Shown here one piece after another: positions 20,501-29,300 of a DNA stretch of 64,000 bases (positions are counted from its first letter, which is position 1; each line of letters opens with the position of its first letter). This DNA comes from Streptomyces hilarionis. GTDB taxonomy: Bacteria > Actinomycetota > Actinomycetes > Streptomycetales > Streptomycetaceae. Where the stretch lies: the NCBI RefSeq assembly GCF_024539675.1, contig NZ_JAHHIT010000001.1, positions 62,001-126,000 on the forward strand, written 5' to 3'. A program made the position numbers and the translations under genes. A model generated the notes under the pieces. It saw only the letters and a list, made by a program, of their open reading frames with translations. It had not been told where the DNA came from and did not search any database.

Positions 20501-23328
20501 ACGAACGCGGCGGGCACCATGTGGTCGGGCAGGCTGCCCCGACATCGCTCGCGCAGCTCGGCGACGGTCGGGGCGGCTCCGGGGCTGAGCACGGCATAGC
20601 CGACGAGGCGCTGCTCGCCGGGGGTGTCCTCGCGCATCAGGACCGCGCACGCCGAGACGTCGGGATGCGCCGCCAACGCGGACTCGACTTCACCGAGTTC
20701 GATGCGGAATCCGCGGACCTTGACCTGGTCGTCGATCCGTCCCAGATACTCCAGCTCGCCGTCTGCCGACCTGCGCACCAGGTCACCCGAGCGGTACATC
20801 CGGCGGACCGTCCCGCCGACCTCCCGCTCCACGAACCGCTCCGCCGTCAGCTCCGCACGATTCAGATAACCACGGGTCACACCCGCACCCGAGACCCACA
20901 ACTCCCCCGCCACACCCACCGGCACCACACGCCCCGCCGCGTCGAGGACATACGTGCCCGTGTCGGCCAACGGCCGACCGATGGGCGACACCGCCCCCTC
21001 GGCGGTGTCGGCGGGGGTGATCTCGCGAGCGGTCACATGCACCGTGGTCTCGGTGATCCCGTACATGTTCACCAGCCGCGGACCACTCCCGCCCACAACC
21101 GCCCACCACCGCGCAAGACGCGCGGGCTGAAGAGCCTCGCCACCGAACACGACCAGCCGCAACGACAACTCGCGCGCGAGAGCCTGATCGACCTCCTGCT
21201 GCAACAGAGCGAACGCCGACGGCGTCTGGTTCAACACCGTCACCTTCCGCTCCACCAACAACCGGGCGAAGGCCACCGCGTCCCGCGACGTCTCCTGATC
21301 CACCACCACGAGGCGACCACCGTAGGTCAAAGCCCCCCAGATCTCCCACACCGAGAAGTCGAAAGCGAACGAGTGGAACAACGTCCACACATCCTCCGGA
21401 CCGAACCCGAAGTCACCGTCCGTCCCCCGCAACCGGTTCACCACACTGCGATGCTCGACCAGCACACCCTTCGGCACACCCGTCGAACCCGACGTATAGA
21501 TCACATACGCCAGATCATCCGGCCCCACCTCCACCGCCAAGTCGCTCGACGGCTCCCCCGCGATCACGTCCTGGTCGGCATCGAGGCATACGGCGGCGAA
21601 CCCGGCCGCGGGCAGCCGGTCCCGCAGCCCCGCTCGCGTCACCACGACCGCGGCCGCGGTGTCCTCCACCATGAACGCCAGCCGGTCCGCCGGATATTCG
21701 GGATCCAGCGGCACGTAGGCGCCGCCGGCCTTCAGCACGCCGAGCAGAGCGACCACCAGGTCGATCCCGCGCTCCAGGCACACCCCGACCAGAGAGCCGG
21801 CCGAGACCCCGCGCGCCGCCAGATGGTGCGCGAGCCGGTTCGCCCGCACGTTCAACTCACCGTACGAAAGCGACTCCTCACCCGCGATCAACGCCACCGC
21901 GTCCGGACACTCCCGCGCACGCTCCGCCACCAGATCGTGCAGCGTCGCCGCATCCGCGACACCCGCCCCGACGCCGCCCCACTCCTCCGCCAGCGCACGC
22001 AACTCTTCCGCGCCCAGCATCTCCAACTCGCCCACCAAGGCCGCCGGATCAGCCACCAAGGACGACAGGAGCGCGGCGAAGTGCCCGGTGAGACGCTCGA
22101 TCTCCTCGTGCCGGAACAGGCCCTTGTCATAGGTGAACTCGGCAAGGAGCTGCTCATCGGTGTGGCCGACGGCGGCGGTGAGGGGGTAGCCCGTGCGGGC
22201 GATGCCTTTCTGGTGGTGCACGGCGAGGTTCGCCGGCAGGTCCGAGTCACCCAGGATCTTCGGGTAGTTCTCGAAGACGAGGATGGACTGGAAGAGCTGA
22301 TCGCCCTTGGGGACCGCGCTCCACCCCTGCGCGTCGACCAGCGACGTGTACTCGAACTGCCGCACCTCAACATGCTCACGCTGGAGTTCGCGCAGCCACT
22401 CCGCCACCGGCAGATCCGACCGCACCCGGGCACGCACCGGCAGCGTGTTGATGAACAGGCCGACGATCGATTCCGCGTCTTCGAGCCCGGCGGGGCGCCC
22501 GGAGACGGTGGATCCGTACACGACCTCGTCGCTTCCGCCGTAGCGGGACAGGAGCAGCGCCCAGGCGCCCTGCACCACCGTGTTGACGGTCACCCGGTGG
22601 GCGCGGGCGAAATCGCCGATTCGGCCCGCCAGGTCGGCGCCGAGCTCCAGGTCGACGTCCCCGAAGCCGTTCGCGCCGGTCGCCCCGCCGATGCCCAGTG
22701 CCGTCGGCTCGGCGAATCCGCCCAGGTAGCGGCGCCAGAACTGCTCGGCCCGGTCCCGGGACTGCTTTCCGAGCCAGCCTATGTAGCGCGCGTAGGGTAC
22801 GGGGTCGGGGAGGCGGGCCGCGGTGCCCTCCGTGGCGGCGCGGTAGAGGGTGAACACCTCCTTCTGCACCATCTGCGTGCTCCAGCCGTCGAGCAGCAGA
22901 TGGTGGAAGGTCCACAGGACCGTCGCACGCTCGTCGGCGAAGCGGACCACCGTCAGGCGCAGCAGCGGCGCGGAGCCCAGGTCGAAGCCGCGGCCTCGGT
23001 CCTCGCGGAGCACGTCGTCGAGCCGACGCTCCTGTTCGTCGGCGGGCAGGGACCGCCAGTCGAGGACCTCGAAGGGCAGCTCCACTTTGCGCTGCACCAC
23101 CTGCACCGGCTCGTCCAGGCCCTCCCACACGAACGCGGTCCGCAGCGCCGAGTGCCGGTCGACCACGGCCTGCCACGCCGCGCGCAGCCGCGTCACGTCC
23201 AGCGGTCCGGTGAACTCGTCGATGGACTGCGCGACATAGGGGTTCGCGTCCGACGCGTCGTACAGGACGTGGAACAACATCCCGGACTGAAGCGGCGTCA
23301 ACTTGTAGATGTCTTCGACGTTGGTCAT
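11590..23328 (-). CDS. NRPS, three modules C-A-T-C-A-T-E-C-A-T-TE, 3912 aa
   Basis: This is the second half of a six-module assembly line, ending in a thioesterase. Landmarks by residue: C (HHLLLDGW, 143), A (YTSGSTG, 611), T (LGGDSI, 1006); C (HHLVLDGW, 1204), A (1672), T (GLGGDSI, 2068), E (HHLAVDGVSW, 2256, with MEGHGRE, RTVGWFT and FNYLGQ); C (HHLLLDGW, 2714), A (3181), T (LGGDSF, 3576), TE (GYSFGG, 3733; GDHLTF His near the end). My pocket readings are D-F-W-N-V-G-M-V-H-K for modules 4 and 5 (Thr type) and D-G-G-Q-S-G-I-V-N-K for module 6 (not recognised). All three C domains begin with the PLQSGMLFH-type motif of D-accepting condensation domains. The ATG overlaps the upstream NRPS stop (ATGA). 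Modules 4 and 5 are tandem duplicates spaced 3180 bp. Confidence 0.96.
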   Translation of the reverse strand: MTNVEDIYKLTPLQSGMLFHVLYDASDANPYVAQSIDEFTGPLDVTRLRAAWQAVVDRHSALRTAFVWEGLDEPVQVVQRKVELPFEVLDWRSLPADEQERRLDDVLREDRGRGFDLGSAPLLRLTVVRFADERATVLWTFHHLLLDGWSTQMVQKEVFTLYRAATEGTAARLPDPVPYARYIGWLGKQSRDRAEQFWRRYLGGFAEPTALGIGGATGANGFGDVDLELGADLAGRIGDFARAHRVTVNTVVQGAWALLLSRYGGSDEVVYGSTVSGRPAGLEDAESIVGLFINTLPVRARVRSDLPVAEWLRELQREHVEVRQFEYTSLVDAQGWSAVPKGDQLFQSILVFENYPKILGDSDLPANLAVHHQKGIARTGYPLTAAVGHTDEQLLAEFTYDKGLFRHEEIERLTGHFAALLSSLVADPAALVGELEMLGAEELRALAEEWGGVGAGVADAATLHDLVAERARECPDAVALIAGEESLSYGELNVRANRLAHHLAARGVSAGSLVGVCLERGIDLVVALLGVLKAGGAYVPLDPEYPADRLAFMVEDTAAAVVVTRAGLRDRLPAAGFAAVCLDADQDVIAGEPSSDLAVEVGPDDLAYVIYTSGSTGVPKGVLVEHRSVVNRLRGTDGDFGFGPEDVWTLFHSFAFDFSVWEIWGALTYGGRLVVVDQETSRDAVAFARLLVERKVTVLNQTPSAFALLQQEVDQALARELSLRLVVFGGEALQPARLARWWAVVGGSGPRLVNMYGITETTVHVTAREITPADTAEGAVSPIGRPLADTGTYVLDAAGRVVPVGVAGELWVSGAGVTRGYLNRAELTAERFVEREVGGTVRRMYRSGDLVRRSADGELEYLGRIDDQVKVRGFRIELGEVESALAAHPDVSACAVLMREDTPGEQRLVGYAVLSPGAAPTVAELRERCRGSLPDHMVPAAFVVLDELPLTGNGKVDRKALPAPGGARPSLGGEYVAPRTPVEETVAGIWAEVLGVDRVGVHDNFFELGGDSILSVQVISRAKRHGLDLTPRMIFQHQTVAGIAEHETPEADQKGPAEPEAPKGPAPTRYGLAPLQSGMLFHSLYDASDVHPYTVQFLDEFTGPLDLERLREAWQAVVDRHSALRTAFVWEGLDEPVQVVQRKVELPFEVLDWRSTAGGEQERRLDELVEADRVRGFDLGSAPLQRLTVVRRADERATVLWTFHHLVLDGWSAQLVMREVFALYRASLDGSSVELAEPVPYARFIEWLEAQSRERAEEFWRGRLGGFAEPTDLGIGATTTERGFDDVALRLDADATARLGAFARANRVTVNTVVQGAWALLLSRYSGCDEVVYGSIVSGRHDGLPEAESMIGLFINTLPVRARVRSDLPVAEWLRALQGEHVELRQYAYTSLVDAQRWSAVPKGEQLFQSMLVFQNFPGLGDDELPDGLVRTSLLDVERTGYPITAIVYDSERLKVNIAYDRGLFRRDEIERLTGHFAELIASLAQDPASLVGELEMLGAAELRALSAEWGGVGAGVADAATLHDLVAERARECPDAVALIAGEESLSYGELNVRANRLAHHLAARGVSAGSLVGVCLERGIDLVVALLGVLKAGGAYVPLDPDYPSARLAFMVEDTAAAVVVTRTGLRERLPESGFSAVCVDGDGEAIGREPSSDLAVEVGPDDLAYVIYTSGSTGVPKGVLVEHRSVVNRLRGTDGDFGFGPEDVWTLFHSFAFDFSVWEIWGALTYGGRLVVVDQETSRDAVAFARLLVERKVTVLNQTPSAFALLQQEVDQALARELSLRLVVFGGEALQPARLARWWAAVGGSGPRLVNMYGITETTVHVTAREITPADTADAAVSPIGRPLADTGTHVLDAAGRVVPVGVAGELWVSGAGVARGYLNRAELTAERFVEREVGGTVRRMYRSGDLVRRSADGELEYLGRIDDQVKVRGFRIELGEVESALVRHPDLESVAVVLREDTPGDRRLVAYAVPAAGVAEPSVADLREWCGRMLPGHMVPSAFMLLDVLPLTGNGKVDRKALPAPDGARPSLGAQYVAPSTPVEEAIARVWAEVLGLDRVGVQDNFFGLGGDSILAIQVISRVKRYGLHLTPRMIFRHQTVAEIARHVEEGAVVWAEQGPVQGEAALTPIQHWFFGLEMPNRAQFNQSRLLETKGLDAATLDEALALLVEHHDALRLRFEHGADGWRQTHTADEPAPCTTHHDLSALSEADVWERVEAAADEVQQGMDLASGPLLRAALFDLGAGRGQRLLLAVHHLAVDGVSWRILLQDLADAYRSLAAGERPVLPLKTTSYQAWSARLQHYASTPAATGELGHWTRPRTSSPIPRDGSGENTNASYDAVTIALDGEETAALLRDVPRTFGARINDVLLTAVAQAVKAWTGGSSALVAMEGHGREDLFDDVDLSRTVGWFTSIFPVELSLPAGSGPAECLASVGEQLAAVPHHGVGYGILRHLGTEETRRRLRDAALPEISFNYLGQFDRDVPGLGRLADAAEPHGRSVDPDGRRAHLIDIAASVQGDRMSLSVAYSKNIHERQTAEKLVEGVAAALRTLVRAQRERAAAGGAGDARPRECGLSPMQAGMLFQSLAETADGTADSAEVRPYVVQFVDEFTGPLDVACFRRGWQEVVDRHTILRSSFTMDGESGARQTVHARAEIPFDEVDWRDTDADVRRERLERLLADDRSRGFDPARPPLMRFTLARTAADRTIVIWSFHHLLLDGWSAQLVQQEFYTRYRAALSGTVLALPDPVPYSRYIEWIEERSRSEAEAFWRRTLDGLTEPTALGVDRETGESGFGDVEFTVDGELSARMGEFAKSHRVTVNTIVQGVWTLLLSRYSGSEDVLYGSTVSGRPADLPGVESMVGLFINTLPVRAAAPGEARVVDWLRNLQEGHVELRQYEYSSLADIQRWSAIPGPDALFRSILIFENYPKLLSGDDLPQGLSRRRLQYVERTGYPLVLGAAHEGSRLHLHLVHDRSMIDDATARRLAGHLEHLLAGIVDGDPEGTVGSVELLTAADRSQLAAWNGPELPYADDVPVHALIERQARERPDAIAVEFGDETLTYRALNERANRLAHHLRSLGIRPETMVGLCLERGLDMIVALLGILKSGGAYVPLDTQYPAERLAFMIEDTALPVVVTQQHLSARLPATVEVFCLDREADTALLDSAPATDPEPLAGPDDLAYVIYTSGSTGRPKGVMIEHRSMSDRVQEMRRQYGLTPDDAYLQFSSVTFDGSVGEIFPTLIAGARLVPRGDDWTPVEVLETLRTRDITVCQLPPFVWNELIPHLDEGARPGPRLRLMSMGGERVLATSVERWFRRTSVPLFNIYGPTETTVNMTTCLLTGPEVVVPIGTPVANTDVLVVDGTGRPAPIGAPGELWIGGKGVARGYLNRPELTAERFVRDPRAEGAAGRMYRTGDLVRWLPDGRIDFIGRIDDQIKLRGFRIELGEIESTLGAHPGLTAAVVLLREDEPGARRLVAYCIAANGDRPAVSELRAWCARGLPDFMIPSVFTFLDALPVIANGKGVDRKALPAPGAERAEVATRYVAPATPTEELLAGIWREVLKVDRVGADDNFFELGGDSFLGMQVIARARRGGVRITPRLLFQNPTITDLAAGATTKRAAKSKTAPGATGEPVAGQQQFAAVGALSADGDTRVSTVELNRGTAPRTLFAFHEGGGNVSGYVHLAEALAPTVRVVGIEARSVAFGAPPQTDVAAMARGYWEAIRTLQPEGPYLLAGYSFGGALAIEVTRLIEESGGSVALLVGLDSCLPVSESMELVERDHTATTDLLARLADAAEDAPERSEDVAALMLELNLPADMLALRRAELLDHLRTMEAHTRALLRYRPTAVSCPVLLYQAESSPWSLSIADSWSPFVTELDARLTPGDHLTFLRAAHVGEMADEIAKAIEQRTQSGTR
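17518..18870 (-). repeat. Near-identical A-domain DNA, copy 1 (module 5)
   Basis: 17518-18375 matches 20698-21555 with only about nine differences by eye, and 18550-18870 matches 21730-22050 at slightly lower identity. The offset is exactly 3180 bases. The 170 bases between the two blocks are clearly diverged. The near-identical block uses GGT, CGT, GTG and GCG codons much more than its flanks, which favour GGC, GTC and GCC. Confidence 0.9.
20698..22050 (-). repeat. Near-identical A-domain DNA, copy 2 (module 4)
   Basis: This is the partner of the copy at 17518-18870. The same 3180-base offset continues outside the A domain: part of the C domain at 19861-20000 closely matches 23041-23180. 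That indicates duplication of a whole C-A-T module followed by divergence or homogenisation of patches. Confidence 0.9.
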
Positions 23329-26300
23329 TTTGAGAACCTTTCAAGGACTGACGCCAGACCCGCTTCATCGAGTCCCGCGAGCGGGAAGCTGTCGGCCGAG
23401 ACGGCGTTCCGGCCGGCGCCGGTGGTCTCGTCGAGCAGTTCCGTCACGCGGCTCCGCAGGCTTTGGGCAAGTGCTTCGATCGATCCCTCGGTGTATGTGT
23501 CGGTCGCGTAGGCGAGCTCGAAGGACAGCGACCCGTCGTCGAGCACGGCGGTGACATCCACGGGGTGGACGCGTACGCCGACCGGTGCAGCGAACTCGGC
23601 TTTCTGCCAAAGCAGTTGGACTTCTTCGCCCAGACCGGCGGGCGGCGGGGCGGTCGGCTGAGCCACGGTCAGCACCACAGTGGGCTGTTCGCCCCCGGGG
23701 TGCAGCAGGCAGCCGACGGTGCGGGTGAGATCCAGGCCGTCGATGGGGCGTTCACGGGCGCTCACGGCGAGCTCGACCCGCACCGGCCCCTCTCGCCAGT
23801 CGCGCACCGCCGACTTCAGTGCCTCCAGGGCGACTTCGGTGAGCCGGGTCCGCCGCTCCTCGTCGGACGTGCGCGCGGACGTCCCGTTCGGGGCCCACTC
23901 GGCGTGTGTGCGCACGCGGGCCGTCGGGGAGGGCGCTGTGGCCGTGCCGGCGAGGCGTGCCGACCAGGCCGTGAACGGCGCGCTCTTCAGGGGGAGCACG
24001 ACGTCCTTGCCCGCCAGGCGCGCCTGGTGGGCGAGGTCCAGGTCCGTCAGCAGGATGGGCCACGACTCCTCGTCGACCGCGATCCGGTGGGCCACGAGGA
24101 AGAGGTGCCGGGCGCGGCGTTCGCCGATGTCGAAAACAGCGCCGCGCAGCAGCGCGCCCTCGGCCGGGTCGAGACCCGCCCTCAGGGTGTGACAGGCGGC
24201 CTCCATCGCGGCGCGTGCGGCCTCTTCCGTCCGGTCCGTCAGGTCGTGGTGGTCCAGGCGCGCGTCCGCTTCCGGGACGACGTGCAACTTCGGTGCGTCG
24301 CCGTCGCGTCCGACGCGCAGACGCAGCGCTTCGTGGTGGTCGATCACCGCGGTCAGTGCCTGACGCAGCGCTTCGACGTCGAGGTCCGGCGCGGCGATCA
24401 GCCGGGCGGTGGTGCCCGCAGCGCCGTGGTACACGGTGTCGTCCAGGAGGACCCTCTGGTGAGCGGTCGGCGTCACCGCCCCTGTCACCGAGGGCTCGGC
24501 GGTCCCGCCTTCGGGTGCCGCGTGCTCGGCCAGTTCCGCGACCGTGGGGTGACGGAACATCATCGGCGGGGTGATGTCCACGCCGAACCTCCGGGCGCGT
24601 GTGATCGCCTGGATGCTGAGGATGGAGTCGCCCCCGAGTTCGAAGAAGTTGTCGTTGGCGCCGATCCGGTCCACGCCGAGCACGTCGCTCCAGACGCGGG
24701 CCACCACCCGCTCCACGGGAGTGCGCGGGGCGACGTACGTCTCCCGCAGGTCGGGGCGCTCGCCCTCGGGCGCGGGCAGGGCCTTGCGGTCCACCTTCTT
24801 GTTGTCGGTCAGGGGCAGCCGGTCGAGGATGACGAAGGCGCTGGGCACCATGTACTCGGGCAGGCTCCGCGCGCACCACGCCCGCAGCGCGGACACGCCG
24901 GGCCGTTCCGCGCCGCGGCCCGTGACGCAGTAGGCGACGAGCCGCTTCGCCCCGGGCGTGTCCTCGCGCACGACGACCACCGCGGATTCCACGGCGTCAT
25001 GGCGCGCGAGCACGGACTCGACCTCGCCGAGTTCGATGCGGTGGCCCCGCACCTTGACCTGGTGGTCGATGCGCCCGAGGTATTCGACGGTGCCGTCGGC
25101 CAGCCGGCGCACGAGGTCGCCGGTGCGGTACACGCGGGCCTGCGGGTCCGTCGAGAAGGGGTGCCGCACGAAGCGTTCGGCGGTGAGTTCGGGACGGTTC
25201 AGATAGCCGCGGGCCACGCCGGCCCCGCCGATCCACAGCTCGCCCGGCACGCCCACCGGGGCCAGGCGGGCGAACCGGTCCATCACGAACAGCTCCGTGT
25301 TGGCTATGGGTCCGCCGATGGTGACGGCGCGCGCTCCGGTCCCCACCTCGGCGGCGAGTGACCAGATGGTGGTCTCCGTCGGACCGTAGAGGTTGGTGAC
25401 CCGGCGGGTGCGCCGCGTCAGCCGCTCGGCGAGGTCCAGGGGCAGCGCCTCACCGCCGGTCAGGACGTGCAGTTGCGCCGCTTCCTTCGGCAACTCGTCG
25501 ACGAGCATCTGCCAGACCGACGGGGTCGCCTGCATGACCGTGACGCGCTGCTCGGCCAGGAGCGTGGCGAGCGCCCGCGGGTCACGGGCCTGGTCCCTGC
25601 TCGCGAGCACGACCCGGGCCCCGGTGACCAGGGGCACGTACAGCTCCAGGTTGGAGATGTCGAACATGATGGTCGTGACGGACAGCAGCCGGTCCTCGGA
25701 TGTCAGGTTCAGCGTGTCACGCAGGCCGAGCAGCAGGTTGGTCAGGGCGCTGCGGGGCACCCCGACGCCCTTAGGCGTGCCCGTGGATCCCGAGGTGTAG
25801 ATGACGTACGCGAGGTCGTCGCCGCACGCTTCGGACGGCAGGTCCGCCGCGCTCTCCCGCGCCACGGCCGCCGCATCCGCGGCGCCGTCCACGCTGACGA
25901 CCGCGGCACCGCTGTCGGGCAGTCGTCCGCGCAGGCTCTCCTGGGTGAGCACGACCGGGGCCGCGGTGTCCGCCAGCATGAACGTCAGCCGGTCCTGGGG
26001 GTATTCGGGGTCCAGAGGGACGTAGGCGCCACCGGCCTTGAGCACGGCGAGCAGGCCGATGAGCATGTCGGGGCCACGTTCCAGGCAGACCCCGACGAGC
26101 GTGTCCGGGCCCACCCCCAGCCCTGAGAGACGGCGGGCGAGCCGGTTGGCCGCCGCGTTCAAGTCCTGGTAAGTGAGGGACTGTTCGCCCGCAGTGAGTG
26201 CCACCGCGTCCGGGCGCTCGCGCACGCGCTCCTCGAAGAGCGCCGGGACGCCGAGGTCCGCGGGGAACGGGAGTGTCGTGTCGTTCCACTGGACGAGGAG

Positions 26301-29300
26301 CTGCTCGCGTTCGGCGCCGGTCAGCAGCTCCAGTTCGCCGACACGCCGGTCCGGGCCGGCGACCGCGGTCGCGAGGAGCACTCCGAAGTGCCCCGCCATC
26401 CGCTCGATCGTCGCACGGTCGAAGAGGTCGGTGGAGTACTCCACGCGCGCCGCGATGCGGTCGCCGTGCTCCCTCACCGACATCATCAGATCCAGGGCGG
26501 AAGTGGCCGCCCGGAGCGGCAGCCGCTCGGCGTCCAGACCCGGGAACCGCCAGTGCTCGTCGAAGCCGTCCTGGGGGGCGAGCATCACCTGGAACAACGG
26601 GGTGCGCGAGAGGTCCCGTTCGGGGACCAGCTCCTCGACCAGACGTTCGAAGGGAACGTCCTGATGGCCGTAGGCGTCCAGGGCGCGGCCCCTGACCTGC
26701 CGCAGCAGCTCACGGACCGTCGGGTCGCCGCCGAGGTCGGCCCGCAGGACGAGGTTGTTGACGAAGAACCCGACCAGGCCCTCGGTCTCCGTCCTGATCC
26801 GCCCGGCGATCGGCACGCCCACAGCCACGTCGGACTGGCCCGAGTACGTGGACAGCAGCGCCTGGAAGAGGGCGAGCAGCACCATGAACAGCGTGCAGTC
26901 CTCGCGTCGCGCCAGCTCCCGCAGCCCCGCCGCCACGTCGCCGGGCACCTCGAACTCAAGGCTCGACCCGCGCCCCGAGCGCACCGGAGGCCGCGGCCGG
27001 TCCGTCGGCAGTTCCAACGGCTCGACTCCCGCCAACGCAGCACGCCAGTAGATCAGCTGGCGGTCGACAGCGGCTTCGCGCAGCACCTGACGCTGCCAGA
27101 TTGCGAAGTCCGCGTACTGCACGGGCAGCGCCGCGAGGTCCGCGGGGCGCTCCGCGCGCTCGGCCGCGTACAGCTCCGGCAGCTCCTGCGCGATGAGCCG
27201 CATCGACCAGCCGTCGGACACGATGTGGTGCACCACGACCAGGAGCAGGTGCTCGTCCTCGGCGGCCCGCACCAGGGCCGCCCGCACCGGCGGCCCCGCC
27301 TGGAGGTCCATGGGCCGGAAGGCCTCGCGCCGCACCGCGTCCAGCGGGTCGTGTCCGCCGTCGAGCCGGGCCAGCGGGAAGTCCCGCGGGGTGTCCACGA
27401 CTTGCCGCGGGTCGCCGTCCTGGCCCGCGACGAACCGTGTCCGAAGCGCCTCGTGCCGCTCGACGAGCCGTGCGAGGGCCCGCTCCAGGGCCACGTCGTC
27501 GACGGCGCCGCGCAGGCGGACGACGACGGGCAAGAGGTACTCGGCCGACCCGGCCTGCAACTGGTCGAGGAACCACAGGCGCTGCTGCCCGAAGGACAGG
27601 GGCAGTTCGGCGTCGGCGGCCCTGGGGATCAGGGGGACGCGGTCCGCGTCCTCGGCCCGGCCGCCCAGGTGTTCGGCGAGGCCCGCCACCGTCGGATGAG
27701 CGAAGAGATCACCTACCGGCACGTTCACCTGCATCGTGTGCGCAAGGCCGTTGACGACGCGCATCGCCAGAAGCGAGTGGCCGCCTAGGCGGAAGAAGTT
27801 GTCGTGCAGGCCGACCCGTTCCACTCCCAGCACGTCGGCCCAGACACGGGCCACCTGTTCCTCGGCCGGGGTGCGCGGGGCGGCGTAGCCCTGCGCGGGA
27901 TCCGCCCGCTGGACCTCCGGTGGGGGCAGCGCCTTGCGGTCCACCTTCTTGTTCGCCGTCAGGGGCAGCCGGTCGAGGAGGACGAATGCGCCGGGCACCA
28001 TGTACTCGGGCAGGGTCCGCGCGCACCACGCCCGCAGCCCGGACACGTCGAGGTCCCGGCCGTCCCTGGGTACGCAGTACGCGGTGAGGCGCTTGTCACC
28101 CGGCCCGTTCTCCCACGCGAGCACCACGCAGGACGCCATGTCCGCGTGCTCCATGAGGGCCGACTCGATCTCGCCGAGCTCGATGCGGATGCCGCGCACC
28201 TTGACCTGCTGGTCGATGCGGCCGAGGAAGTCCAGCGTGCCGTCGGGCAGCCACCGCACGAGGTCACCCGTGCGGTACATGCGGTCGCCGGACGCGCCGT
28301 AGGGGTCGGGCACGAAGCGCTCGTCGGTCAGCTCCTGGCGGCCCAGATAGCCGTGGGCGAGACCCACTCCCGCCGCGTACAACTCGCCCGCCACGCCTGG
28401 CGGCACGAGCCTTCGGTGCGCGTCGAGGACGTACAGACGCGTGTTGCCGACAGGCCGGCCGATGGGGGCGACGCCGGGCCACTGCGCGACGTCGGCGGGC
28501 AGCACGTGATCGGTGACGCCGTGCGTCTCGGTCGGCCCGTACCCGTTGTGCAGGGTGCACCAGGGGTGGCGGGCGTGGAAGGCGCGGGCCGAGTCGCCGA
28601 GCACATGGGTGTCGCCGCCCTGGGCGATGACGCGCAGCTCCGGCAGGACGGCGCCCGCGGCGTTGGCCGCCTTGTAGAACTCCTCCAGGACGAGGTTCGG
28701 GGCGTTGAGCTCGTGGATGCCGCGCCGCTCCAGCCAGCGCACTAGGCCGACCGGGTCGATGCGGACGTTTTCCGGCGCGACGACCAGGCACTTGCCGTAC
28801 AGGAGTGCGCTGAGGATCTCGTAGGGGGCGATGTCGAAGCTGATCGTCGCGAACTGGGCGACCCTGCCGTGCGGTTCGCCGGGGGTGGCCGCGCGCAGCC
28901 AGGACGTGAGGTTCACCAGGCCCGAGCCGGGCATGACCACGCCCTTGGGGCGCCCGGTGGAGCCCGACGTGTACATCACGTAGAAGGGCGTGTCCTGGGT
29001 GACGGGCCCGAGCCGCTCGCCGTCCTGCGGGTCCGTGGCGGGGCACGCTTCGATGCCGGCCGCGCAGCCCGGGTCGTCCAGGGCGAGCCGGTGCGGCTCC
29101 GCGGGCAGCGCGCTCTCGACGGTGGTATGGGTGAGGACGCAGATGGGCCGGGCGTCCTCGATCATGTAGGCGATGCGGTCGGCCGGGTACTGGACGTCGA
29201 TCGGCAGGTAGGCGGCGCCCGTCTTGGCCACGGCCAGGAGCGCCGCGACGAGGTCCACCGACTTGGGCAGGGCCAGCGCCACCACCTGTCCCGGACCCGC

